From: Frankiaceae bacterium
GTDB taxonomy: Bacteria > Actinomycetota > Actinomycetes > JAFAQI01
NCBI GenBank assembly: GCA_025929315.1
Contig: JAICMI010000006.1
Location: forward strand, 1 to 42,043
Length of the DNA stretch: 42,043 bases
Reading direction: 5' to 3'
In this document: one piece after another, positions 7,712 to 18,279 of the stretch
Numbering within the stretch: position 1 is the stretch's first letter
How the letters are laid out: the number at the start of each line of letters is the position of its first letter
The notes under the pieces: model-generated
Seen by the model: only the letters and a program-made list of their open reading frames with translations
Database searches by the model: none
What the model was told of the DNA's origin: nothing
Translations under genes and position numbers: made by a program

Positions 7712-8431
7712 TCAGCCCGGCAGCGGCGTGGGCGAGGAGTAAGGGCGGAACGCGTGGCTGTCCGGGGCCTTCGTCGTGGCGTGCTCGACGCGAACCACAT
7801 TGCCACTGGGATAGACGACCGCGGTGAAGATGCCGGCCGCACTCAGGCAGTAGATCCCGGTGGCGAGGTTGGTGCTCCGGTTCTTGGCGACCTTCACTCG
7901 GAAGCATGTGCCGCCGCCGGTCCGCACCGGCACGCTTCCGGCTGCGGGTGTGCGCACGGAGTACGAGTGCGGACGTGTGGCGAGCCGAGTCAGGCTGTCG
8001 GAGAACAGCTGCTCCGCCGACAGTCGGAACGGCGCAGGCACGGGCTTGTTGCCCTTGGCAACACGGAAACAGGTCCGGTGGTGCCGGGACCGCCGGCACG
8101 AATAGGCCGCGTGCGGGGTGCGGATGAGTGTCGCGGTGACGCTCTTGGTGACCACGTCGACTCGCAGCGATCGATGCGTGCGCCAGACGCGCCAGGCTGC
8201 GTGTCCGGAGGGGTGCTTCTGCCGCACGACGTAGGACGCGTGGAACACGGCCTTGGTGCCCTGCCGGGCGAGCTGGTGCAGCTGCTGGGCAGCGGTCAGT
8301 GCGGCGGTCGGACTCGGGCTGGGACTGGACGTCGCTGTCGTCGGTTGTGGCTGTGGCGCCGAGCTGCCCGTGCAGCCTGCGACCGTTGCGGCACAGAGCA
8401 ATGCCACCGCGGTCGTTCGCGCCCGGAACAT
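7712..8431 (-). CDS. Putative lipoprotein of unknown function
   Basis: A 239-residue protein from ATG 8431; an in-frame TTG at 8443 would add four residues. The N-terminus MFRARTTAVALLCAATVAGC carries a signal peptide with a VAGC lipobox, followed by a Ser/Pro/Thr-rich linker, so the protein should be anchored outside the membrane. The mature part is beta-rich (VFHASYVVRQKHPSG, LRVDVVTKSVTATLIRT, SYSVRTPAAG). It has three later cysteines (in YSCRR, RTCFRV and GTCFRVKV) and one in IYCLS, so disulfides are likely. It resembles the many LolA/LppX-like actinobacterial lipoproteins only in layout; I do not assign a family. It is convergent with recR and divergent from lysC. Confidence 0.75.
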   Translation of the reverse strand: MFRARTTAVALLCAATVAGCTGSSAPQPQPTTATSSPSPSPTAALTAAQQLHQLARQGTKAVFHASYVVRQKHPSGHAAWRVWRTHRSLRVDVVTKSVTATLIRTPHAAYSCRRSRHHRTCFRVAKGNKPVPAPFRLSAEQLFSDSLTRLATRPHSYSVRTPAAGSVPVRTGGGTCFRVKVAKNRSTNLATGIYCLSAAGIFTAVVYPSGNVVRVEHATTKAPDSHAFRPYSSPTPLPG

Positions 8432-8462
8432 GTTGGAAGTCAAGCACGGCGGTCACTTTCCG

Positions 8463-8468
8463 TAGACT
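8463..8468 (+). promoter_or_regulatory. Candidate -10 box of the lysC-asd operon
   Basis: TAGACT matches TANNNT in the 70-base gap between the divergent lipoprotein and aspartokinase genes. It lies 33 bases before the lysC ATG, leaving a short leader with GAAGGG as ribosome binding site. The -35 region is not convincing. Confidence 0.4.
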
Positions 8469-8501
8469 GGTCCGGCCAGCCGCGCCGCCGAAGGGTCCCT
8501 G

Positions 8502-12002
<3,501 letters not shown>

Positions 12003-12037
12003 GCGCGTCAGTCTGCCTGTTCACTCGCCAGCAGCAG

Positions 12038-12043
12038 TACGGT
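12038..12043 (+). promoter_or_regulatory. Candidate -10 box for leaderless small-protein gene
   Basis: TACGGT ends 7 bases before the GTG at 12051, with no Shine-Dalgarno sequence between them. The arrangement fits a leaderless transcript. Confidence 0.4.
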
Positions 12044-12050
12044 TTTCTTT

Positions 12051-12245
12051 GTGCCCGATACTCAGTACGAAGCGGGCCATACGTCAGCTGACGAGCAGCT
12101 GCACGCCGTCAAGAAGCGCATCGATGGGACGTCAGCGCTGTGTGGCGCGGGCCGAATCGTTCAGACCGTGCCGGGTCGGTTCGACTCCGACGACCCGCGC
12201 GCCTGCCCGGCCTGCGTTGCAGCGGTAGGCGGTCCTGCCGCCTGA
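12051..12245 (+). CDS. Small conserved-type actinobacterial protein with Cys motif
   Basis: A 64-residue protein from GTG 12051 (MPDTQYEAGHTSADEQLHAV...). It has one cysteine in ALCGAG and a pair in CPAC near the C-terminus, which could form a small zinc site or disulfide. Similar short proteins, with a C then F-x-CxxC arrangement, are common in actinobacteria and uncharacterised. The start is chosen because a TANNNT box stands 7 bases before it; the longer upstream frame overlaps the MFS gene. Its last 85 bases overlap the 3' end of the convergent LPXTG gene, so either gene could be shorter than called. Function is unknown. Confidence 0.55.
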   Translation: MPDTQYEAGHTSADEQLHAVKKRIDGTSALCGAGRIVQTVPGRFDSDDPRACPACVAAVGGPAA

Positions 12246-12673
12246 ACGGTCGCCGCTCGGGGCCTTGAGATCCGCATCCCGAAGCTGCCTGCGGCAATGA
12301 ACAGTGCCGCCAGCGCGGCGAGCTCGACGGCCTGGGTGCCGCCGGTGCGGGGCAGCGTGGGGACGGCTACTTCGCCGCCTCCCCCGCCGTTCTCGTTGGG
12401 GGCGCCCGCCTGGCTGTGGCCATGGCCCGGCGTGGACCCTCGCTGCAACGGTGTCGATCCGCTCTGGCTCGGCGTGGAGCCGCCCTGGGAGGGCGACTCA
12501 GCCTGACCGCCAGCAGGTGACGGCGATGCCGATGCCGGCTGGTGGCCGCGGGCGGCCGTGTTTCGCCCGGACGCGTGGTCGTCGTAGCGCGTGGCGACAC
12601 TGATCAACGCGACCGTCATCGTGAGCAGGAGCCCGAACCGGATGAGATCCACCCGGACACGACGAACCGCCAC
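12161..12673 (-). CDS. LPXTG-type surface protein with Ser/Gly/Pro-rich stalk
   Basis: About 170 residues from GTG 12673; TTG 12691 and GTG 12652 are alternatives with no decisive ribosome binding site. An N-terminal hydrophobic segment (IRFGLLLTMTVALISVA) is a signal or anchor. Residues 35-105 are a low-complexity stalk with three GSTP-ended units (GGSTP, SGSTP, RGSTP) and a GGGGG run. The sorting motif LPRTG is at about 107-111, followed by a hydrophobic helix (AVELAALAALFIAAGSFGM) and RISRPR. Unusually, about 33 more residues follow, and the end of this tail is encoded opposite the small gene at 12051-12245. Sortase anchoring to peptidoglycan is inferred. Function is unknown. Confidence 0.65.
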   Translation of the reverse strand: MAVRRVRVDLIRFGLLLTMTVALISVATRYDDHASGRNTAARGHQPASASPSPAGGQAESPSQGGSTPSQSGSTPLQRGSTPGHGHSQAGAPNENGGGGGEVAVPTLPRTGGTQAVELAALAALFIAAGSFGMRISRPRAATVQAAGPPTAATQAGQARGSSESNRPGTV

Positions 12674-12742
12674 GTCACAACTGCACCACAAGAATGATCA
12701 CGTACCAAGGTCATCCGCGGCGCGCCGTGCGGCGTTCCCAAA

Positions 12743-12819
12743 TGGTCGGGATGGCGGGATTTGAACCCACGACCCCCTCGTCCCGAACGAGGTGCGCTAC
12801 CAAGCTGCGCTACATCCCG
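12743..12819 (-). tRNA. tRNA-Pro (anticodon CGG)
   Basis: On the minus strand the acceptor CGGGATG (12819-12813) pairs with CATCCCG. The discriminator is A and CCA is encoded (down to 12743). The D-arm GCGCAGCTTGGTAGCGC, the anticodon loop TTCGGGA between CTCG and CGAG (anticodon CGG), and the T-arm GTGGGTTCAAATCCCGC are all intact. Length is 77 nt with CCA. Confidence 0.96.
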
Positions 12820-12852
12820 AGTGATGCGACCAGCGAGTCTAGTGCCAACTGC

Positions 12853-13743
12853 TCAGTCGGCGGGGACGAGCGTGAGGAGCGTCGCCTCCGGCGGGCACGC
12901 GAACCGCACCGGCGCGTAGGGGGACGTCCCCAGTCCGGCGGAGACATGCAGCCAGGTCGCGTGCGACCACCGGGAGAGACCACGCGCCCGCCGTCGGTCC
13001 AACCCGCAGTTGGTGACCAGCGCGCCGATCCCGGGGACTCGCAGCTGGCCTCCATGGGTGTGGCCTGACAGCAGCAGCCGAAAGCCGTCGGCGGCGAAGG
13101 CGTCCAGCACTCGCGGCTCCGGCGAGTGGGACAGGCCGATGGAGACATCGGCTTCGGAGTCCACTGTGCCGGCCACCCGCTCGTAGTGGTCGGCGTGGTG
13201 GTGAGCGTCGCTGACGCCCGCGATCTCAACGGTCAGTCCGTGCAGCGACAGGGTCGTGCGCCGGTGGGTGAGGTCCAGCCAGCCGCCGTCGGTGAAGGCA
13301 TTGCGCAGGTCTCCCCAGGGCAGCGGGTCGCCGTGGATGCGGCGGCCGTCATCGGGGAGCAGGTAGCGGGCCGGGTTCTTCGGTCGTGGCGAGAACCAGT
13401 CGTTGGATCCGGGCACGAACACCCCCGGTCGGGTGAGCAGCGGCTCCAGCGCCTCGATCGCTGCGGGGACTCCATCCGGACCTCCGAGGTTGTCACCCGT
13501 GTCGCAGACCAGGTCCGGCTCGAGCTCGACCAGCCGTCGTACCCAGGCCACCTTCCACTCCTGTCCGGACGTGGCGTGCAGGTCGGACACGTGCAGGATG
13601 CGCAGGTCTGGCGCACCTGCGGGCAGTACCGGCACCTCGACGCGTCGCAGCCGGAACGCCTTGCGCTCGACACCCCATGCGTAGCCGGCGGCAGCGAGCC
13701 CCAAGCCGCCCACTGCTGCGGAAACCGTGAGGGCGGTGCGCAT
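12853..13743 (-). CDS. Metallophosphoesterase (calcineurin-like), membrane-anchored
   Basis: A 296-residue protein from ATG 13743. A short N-terminal hydrophobic segment (ALTVSAAVGGLGLAAAGYAWG) probably anchors it, with the domain outside. The dimetal phosphoesterase motifs are in order: D-x-H in HVSDLHAT, GD in DLVCDTGDNLGG, the GNH-like GSNDWFSP (the usual GNH/E is replaced by SND), H in GVSDAHHHAD, and the C-terminal GHTHGGQLRVP. This is the YkuE/YaeI-like group. From memory, the M. tuberculosis homologue (Rv3683) also neighbours ponA2. The substrate is unknown; lipid-linked phosphodiesters are possible. Confidence 0.92.
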   Translation of the reverse strand: MRTALTVSAAVGGLGLAAAGYAWGVERKAFRLRRVEVPVLPAGAPDLRILHVSDLHATSGQEWKVAWVRRLVELEPDLVCDTGDNLGGPDGVPAAIEALEPLLTRPGVFVPGSNDWFSPRPKNPARYLLPDDGRRIHGDPLPWGDLRNAFTDGGWLDLTHRRTTLSLHGLTVEIAGVSDAHHHADHYERVAGTVDSEADVSIGLSHSPEPRVLDAFAADGFRLLLSGHTHGGQLRVPGIGALVTNCGLDRRRARGLSRWSHATWLHVSAGLGTSPYAPVRFACPPEATLLTLVPAD

Positions 13744-13749
13744 TCGTCA

Positions 13750-13755
13750 ACCCTA
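13750..13755 (-). promoter_or_regulatory. Candidate -10 box for leaderless metallophosphoesterase transcript
   Basis: On the minus strand TAGGGT stands 6 bases before the ATG at 13743. It overlaps by two bases the plus-strand box TAAGGT (13754-13759) of the divergent yqeY-like gene. The whole intergenic space is 22 bases, so both transcripts should start at or near their start codons. Confidence 0.45.
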
Positions 13756-13759
13756 AGGT
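13754..13759 (+). promoter_or_regulatory. Candidate -10 box for leaderless yqeY-like transcript
   Basis: TAAGGT ends 6 bases before ATG 13766. The neighbouring AAGGTGGGG could instead serve as a weak Shine-Dalgarno sequence for a longer transcript starting inside the metallophosphoesterase gene. Confidence 0.4.
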
Positions 13760-13765
13760 GGGGTC

Positions 13766-14218
13766 ATGGCGCTGAAGGAGCAGTTGCGGATGGACCTCAC
13801 CGCGGCGATGAAGTCACGCGACGAGCTGCGCGCGGCGACCTTGCGCATGGCGTTGACCGCTGTCACCAACGAGGAGGTCGCGGGCAAGAAGGCGCGCGTG
13901 CTCTCCGACGACGAGGTGCTGACGGTGCTGACCCGTGAGGCCAAGAAGCGGCGGGAGGCAGCCGAGGCGTTCGACGGCGCCGGTCGCCCGGAGCTCGCCA
14001 CCCGGGAACGCGCCGAGGGCGAGGTACTCGCCGCCTACCTGCCCGCCCAGCTCAGCGACGACGACCTGGCGGAGATCGTCCGCGCCGCCATCGCCGAAAC
14101 CGGTGCAGACAACGCCAAGGCAATGGGCCAGGTCATGCGGGTCGTGCAGCCACAAGTGACCGGACGCGCCGAGGGCGGCCGGGTGGCAGCCGAGGTACGA
14201 CGCCAGCTGGGCGCCTGA
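13766..14218 (+). CDS. GatB/YqeY domain protein
   Basis: A 150-residue protein typical of the stand-alone YqeY family: LKEQLRMDLTAAMKSRDELR, then RMALTAVTNEEV, EAKKRREAAEAFDGAGRPEL, EYLP-type AAYLPAQLSDDDL and AMGQVMRVVQPQVTGRAEGG. The fold is shared with the tail of the GatB amidotransferase subunit and binds tRNA-like elbows there. The role of the free protein is unsettled. It is divergent from the metallophosphoesterase with a 22-base gap and convergent with the penicillin-binding protein with 4 bases between stops. Confidence 0.93.
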   Translation: MALKEQLRMDLTAAMKSRDELRAATLRMALTAVTNEEVAGKKARVLSDDEVLTVLTREAKKRREAAEAFDGAGRPELATRERAEGEVLAAYLPAQLSDDDLAEIVRAAIAETGADNAKAMGQVMRVVQPQVTGRAEGGRVAAEVRRQLGA

Positions 14219-14222
14219 CCGA

Positions 14223-16631
14223 TCAGCAGTGCGGGGGGCCGTGGCCGTGAGGTTTCGGCTTGCAGGTCGGGCTCGGCGCGGTCGACGGGCTCGCGCTGGC
14301 CGACGGCGCAACCGACGGCGGCGGCTGGACCGGTGGTGCTTGCCCGGTGCTCACGTAGATCACGATCGTTGCGCCGGGCGGTGCCCCGAACCCGGCGCTC
14401 GGAGTCGTCCGAGCCACGGTGTCCTGCGGGAAGAGCGAGTCCACCGGGGTCGGCGACACCGTGACCTTGAACCCGGCGCGCTGCAGCACCTTGGTCGCGT
14501 CGCCCAGCCCGAGCCCGGTGACGTCGGGCACCGGCTTGGTGATGCCGTGCACGTACTGCTGGTCGGCGGCCGGCAACGGGATGACCGGCTGACCCTGCAG
14601 TGCGGCTTGCAGCGTGTCGCGCCAGATCGGCCCCGCGATCGTCGCGCCGAACACCTCCCCGTAGGTGCGTCCGCCGATGTTGAGACCGTTGAGTGATCGG
14701 GTGGCCGACCGGGTCGGGTCGCCGACCCACACCGCCGCGGCCATCTGCGGGACGAAGCCGGCGAAGTTGGAGGCGACGTTGTTGTCTGCCGTGCCGGTCT
14801 TGGCGGCGGCGGGCCGGCCGGGCTCACCGACGCCCGCCGCGGTCGCGCCGCGCTGGGTCAGGACGCCGTGGAGGATCGTCGTGATCGTGTCGGCGAGGCC
14901 GGGCTCGAGCACTTGGCGGCACGTCCGTTCGGGCACTCGCACCGCGCCGCCGTTCTGGTCCGTCACCTTGGTGATGGCGACCGGCGGACAGTAGCGGCCG
15001 TGCGCGGCGATGGTCGCGTAGGCGTTGGCAATGTCGAGCGTCGTGTAGCCGCTGTGCGCCGAGCCGAGTGTGAACGGGCCGACCTGTTCGGGCGCGCTCC
15101 CGTCGTTCTGGCGCACACCCATCGCCTCGGCGAGCTTCACCGGGTCGCACAGACCGGTCCGTTGCTCGAGCTGCGCGAAGAACGTGTTGACCGAGAACCA
15201 CGTGCCCGTGACGAGGTTGAACCGGCCGCTTTCACTGTCGCCGGCGTTGTGCACGGGCCACGGTGCGACGGGCAGCCCTTGGCAGTTGGTCAGCCCCGTC
15301 ACCGTCGTCTGCGTCGGCGCATAGATGCTCGTGCTCAGCGGGATGCCTTGCTTCATGGCTGCCGCGAGTACGAAGAGCTTGAACGTCGATCCCGCCGGAT
15401 AACCGAACTGACCGCCGCCGTACTTCTGGTCGACGGCATAGTCGATCGTGTTCTGACCGCGTTTGGCGTCCTGACCGTAGGGCCGGCTCACCGAGACGGC
15501 CAGAACCTTGCCGGTGCCGGGCTCGACCACCGCTTCCGCGCCGGCAACGCCGGAGGGGTCACGCGGATGCACATATTTGCGGACCGCCGCGTCGGCCGCC
15601 TGCTGCACTTCCGGTTCGAGTGTGGTGTGAATCGTCAGACCGCCACGCAGCAGCAGCTTGACGCGGTCGGCCTTGGTGGCGCCGAAGGCCTTCGACGTCT
15701 CGATGACGTGTTGCACGTAGTCGCAGAAGTAGGGCGCTGACGAGTCTTCGCAACCGTTGCCTTGCCGCTGTACGTGCAAGGTGACGGGACGGTTGACGCT
15801 CAGGTCGTACTGGCTCTGGTCGATGAAGTGGTACTTCAACATCTGTCCGAGCACGATGTCGCGGCGTGCTTTGGCGGCCTCTGGATGCAGAACCGGGTCG
15901 TAGACCTCTGGCGACTGCACGAGCCCGGCGAGCATGGCGGCCTGAGGAAGGGTCAGCTTGCGTACCGATCGGCCGAAATAGTGCTTCGCCGCACTGCCGA
16001 CGCCGTAGGCGCCGTCACCGAAGTAGGCGTAGTTCAGATAAGCCGCGAGGATCTGTTGCTTGGAGTACTTGCGCTCGAGCGCAAGCGCGTAACGCGCTTC
16101 GCGCGCCTTGCGCGCGAGGGTGTCCGAGTGCGCTGCCGCAACGGCCTGCTTGTCGCCCTTGGCCTGCGCGTTCTCGATGAGGATGTTCTTGACGAGTTGC
16201 TGGGTGAGGGTGGATCCGCCCTGCTGCACCGATCCTGATGAGCCGTTGTGCAACAACGCACGGACCGCGCCTTTGATGTCGACGCCGTGGTGTTCGTAGA
16301 AGCGAACGTCCTCGACGGAGATGAGCGCCTTCTGCATCACCTCGGGCACCTCGTCGAGGCTGACGACGATCCGGTTCTGGAAATAAAAGGTCGCCAGCGT
16401 CGACCCGTCCGCCGCCAGGATGCGGGAGACCTGTGGTGGTGCGGCGATGTCGAGCTCGGACGGCAGCCGCTCGAAGTCGTTGGCGCCGGTCCGTGCGAGC
16501 AGCCCGACGCCGCCGACGATCGGCAGCAGCATTCCGCCGAGAAGCAGACCGGCGACGACGCTGATCACCGCCAGCACTCCGACCCGCTGCAGGATCGCGC
16601 CGCCGCCCGTGATCGACCGCCGCTGACGCAC
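14223..16631 (-). CDS. ponA: Bifunctional class A penicillin-binding protein with PASTA domain
   Basis: An 802-residue peptidoglycan synthase. Residues 12-48 are the membrane anchor. The GT51 glycosyltransferase domain has its catalytic glutamate at E107 (SVEDVRFYEHHG), then GGSTLTQQLVKN (138-149) and a RKAREARYALALERKYSKQQI motif region. The transpeptidase has S415-x-x-K418 in PAGSTFK, SVN at 480-482 and KTGT at 611-614. One PASTA domain follows (about 690-755, PVPDVTGLGLGDATKVLQRAG), then a Pro/Ser tail. This layout matches mycobacterial PonA2 (Rv3682). The GTG start at 16631 has TAGGCT six bases upstream and no Shine-Dalgarno sequence. It is divergent from the WhiB4/WblA-like gene. Confidence 0.95.
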   Translation of the reverse strand: MRQRRSITGGGAILQRVGVLAVISVVAGLLLGGMLLPIVGGVGLLARTGANDFERLPSELDIAAPPQVSRILAADGSTLATFYFQNRIVVSLDEVPEVMQKALISVEDVRFYEHHGVDIKGAVRALLHNGSSGSVQQGGSTLTQQLVKNILIENAQAKGDKQAVAAAHSDTLARKAREARYALALERKYSKQQILAAYLNYAYFGDGAYGVGSAAKHYFGRSVRKLTLPQAAMLAGLVQSPEVYDPVLHPEAAKARRDIVLGQMLKYHFIDQSQYDLSVNRPVTLHVQRQGNGCEDSSAPYFCDYVQHVIETSKAFGATKADRVKLLLRGGLTIHTTLEPEVQQAADAAVRKYVHPRDPSGVAGAEAVVEPGTGKVLAVSVSRPYGQDAKRGQNTIDYAVDQKYGGGQFGYPAGSTFKLFVLAAAMKQGIPLSTSIYAPTQTTVTGLTNCQGLPVAPWPVHNAGDSESGRFNLVTGTWFSVNTFFAQLEQRTGLCDPVKLAEAMGVRQNDGSAPEQVGPFTLGSAHSGYTTLDIANAYATIAAHGRYCPPVAITKVTDQNGGAVRVPERTCRQVLEPGLADTITTILHGVLTQRGATAAGVGEPGRPAAAKTGTADNNVASNFAGFVPQMAAAVWVGDPTRSATRSLNGLNIGGRTYGEVFGATIAGPIWRDTLQAALQGQPVIPLPAADQQYVHGITKPVPDVTGLGLGDATKVLQRAGFKVTVSPTPVDSLFPQDTVARTTPSAGFGAPPGATIVIYVSTGQAPPVQPPPSVAPSASASPSTAPSPTCKPKPHGHGPPHC

Positions 16632-16637
16632 GCCTGC

Positions 16638-16643
16638 AGCCTA
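16638..16643 (-). promoter_or_regulatory. Candidate -10 box for leaderless ponA transcript
   Basis: On the minus strand TAGGCT stands 6 bases before the GTG start at 16631. No ribosome binding site is seen, so initiation at the GTG is likely. The -35 region is not conserved. Confidence 0.43.
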
Positions 16644-16839
16644 TGGGCGGACGCCCGTCCGATATGCCCGATGCGCCTCGCACCGACCTCGGTGCCACAC
16701 GTTCGGTCATTGACCATCCCCCGAAAGGACTACCCAAGAATGAGACGAACGGGGACTGTCGTCCCTTGCGTCCGGTTCGTACGGTCAGTGCAGCGGTGCA
16801 ACGGGGGACCGCCTCGCCACTTCAGACCGAAGGACACCC

Positions 16840-17157
16840 ATGCCCTGGACCCAGGACTGGACCACCCGCGCCGCCTGCCGCAACGACGCCCCGGACACGC
16901 TCTTCGTCCAAGGCGCAGCGCAGAACCGCGCCAAGAGCGTCTGCTTGGGCTGCCCGGTCCGAACCGAGTGCCTGGCCGACAGCCTGGACAACCGGGTCGA
17001 GTTCGGCGTCTGGGGCGGCATGACCGAGCGGGAGCGGCGTGCGCTGCTCCGGCGCCGGCCCAACGTCACGTCGTGGCGGCGCCTCCTCGAAGCAGCGATG
17101 ATCGACTTCGAGAACGCCAGGGTCGTCGAGCCCAAGCAGGTCACGATCGCGAGCTGA
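16840..17157 (+). CDS. WhiB-family iron-sulfur regulator (WhiB4/WblA-like)
   Basis: A 105-residue protein from ATG 16840, with GAAGGA upstream. The four Fe-S cysteines are C13, C35, C38 and C44 in the C-Xn-CxxC-x5-C pattern. The GVWGG turn (56-60) and the basic segment ERRALLRRRP follow, the latter for DNA contact. It lies between ponA and the two Get3-like ATPases, the same setting as whiB4 of M. tuberculosis (Rv3681c) and close to that of wblA of Streptomyces, which is why I favour that subclass. These proteins sense oxygen or NO and act with the primary sigma factor. A 208-base divergent region with ponA holds the promoters. Confidence 0.93.
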   Translation: MPWTQDWTTRAACRNDAPDTLFVQGAAQNRAKSVCLGCPVRTECLADSLDNRVEFGVWGGMTERERRALLRRRPNVTSWRRLLEAAMIDFENARVVEPKQVTIAS

Positions 17158-17163
17158 GCTCGC
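17149..17163. terminator. Short hairpin between convergent whiB and Get3-like genes
   Basis: GCGAGC-TGA-GCTCGC is a 6-bp stem whose 3-base loop is exactly the whiB stop codon. The opposing gene stops at 17164. With only 6 bases between the two genes, this is the only structure that could end either transcript. It has no T run, so strength is doubtful. Confidence 0.35.
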
Positions 17164-18279
17164 TCAACCGGCGAGTTCGGTCCCGATCCGCCGGAGTCCC
17201 TCCAGGTCGTGCACGTCGGTCGACTGCGCCCGGACCTGTACGACGCCCACTCCCGGGTGCGCCGCGGTGAAGCGCTCGGCCATGTGACCGTCTCGTGCCG
17301 CGGCCGCCTGCCGGTCCGCGTGTATGCGCAGCGTCGCCGCCGTCAACGGGGACTCTCCGGAGTCGTCGAGCTGTTCCGCGGCGGCCAGCGAGCGCTGCAC
17401 CGACAACCCGTCGACCGTGGACGTGTGCACACGGTTGAGCACCAGCCCGGCCAGCGGCATGCGCTCGGCGCCGAGCCGGTCGACGAAGTAGGCCGCCTCG
17501 CGGAGCGCGTCGCGCTCCGGGACCGCGACGACGACGAACGATGTGCCAGGCTCCTTCAGCAGCTTGTAGGTCTGGTCCGCGCGCTCGCGGAAACCTCCGA
17601 ACATCGTCTCCAGAGACGTCACGAACAGGCTGAGATCCTTCAGCGCCTGGGCGCCGATGATCCTGGTGAGGATGTTGGTGAACACACTCAGCCCCGCGGT
17701 GAAGACCTTCATGACGCCGCGACCCCCCGCCTTGGCGGGCGCGAGCAGCAACCGGATCATCCGGCCGTCCAGGAAGCGACCGAGCCGCTGCGGGGCGTCG
17801 AGGAAGTCGAGGGCCGATCGACTCGGTGGCGTGTCGACGACGATGAGGTCCCACGTTTCAGAAGCCTTGAGCTGCCCCAGCTTCTCCATCGCCATGTATT
17901 CCTGCGTACCGGCGAAGCTCGAGGACAACGACACATAGAACGGGTTGGCCAGGATCTGTTCGGCCCGCTGCGGGTCGGAGTGGGTGAGGACGATCTCGTC
18001 GAACGTCCTTTTCATGTCCAGCATCATCGCGTCGAGCGATCCGCCCTGCGCCTCGTCCAGACCGGCGACGGCGCGCGGGGTGTTGTCCAGCTCGGTCAAG
18101 CCCATGGACTGCGCCAGCCGCCGGGCCGGATCGATCGTCAACACGCAGACCTTGCGTCCGCGCTCGGCCGCACGCAACGCGAGCGAGGCAGCGGTGGTGG
18201 TCTTGCCGACCCCGCCTGCGCCGCAGCACACGACGATGGCGGACGAGTCGAGCAGCTCGTCGATGTCGAACGCCGTCAT
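17164..18279 (-). CDS. Get3/ArsA-type ATPase, second subunit
   Basis: A 371-residue protein from ATG 18279. The P-loop is CCGAGGVGKTTT (residues 18-28), where the signature lysine of deviant Walker A ATPases is replaced by A21. The A-loop/switch regions read LTIDPARRLAQSMG and DLIVVDTPPSRSALDFL. It belongs to the ArsA/Get3 superfamily but lacks arsenite-binding cysteines. In M. tuberculosis the equivalent pair Rv3679-Rv3680 has been studied as Get3-like proteins. The start overlaps the upstream ATPase stop by one base (TGATG), so the two are coupled and probably form a complex. A role in membrane-protein targeting is proposed but not proven. Confidence 0.9.
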   Translation of the reverse strand: MTAFDIDELLDSSAIVVCCGAGGVGKTTTAASLALRAAERGRKVCVLTIDPARRLAQSMGLTELDNTPRAVAGLDEAQGGSLDAMMLDMKRTFDEIVLTHSDPQRAEQILANPFYVSLSSSFAGTQEYMAMEKLGQLKASETWDLIVVDTPPSRSALDFLDAPQRLGRFLDGRMIRLLLAPAKAGGRGVMKVFTAGLSVFTNILTRIIGAQALKDLSLFVTSLETMFGGFRERADQTYKLLKEPGTSFVVVAVPERDALREAAYFVDRLGAERMPLAGLVLNRVHTSTVDGLSVQRSLAAAEQLDDSGESPLTAATLRIHADRQAAAARDGHMAERFTAAHPGVGVVQVRAQSTDVHDLEGLRRIGTELAG

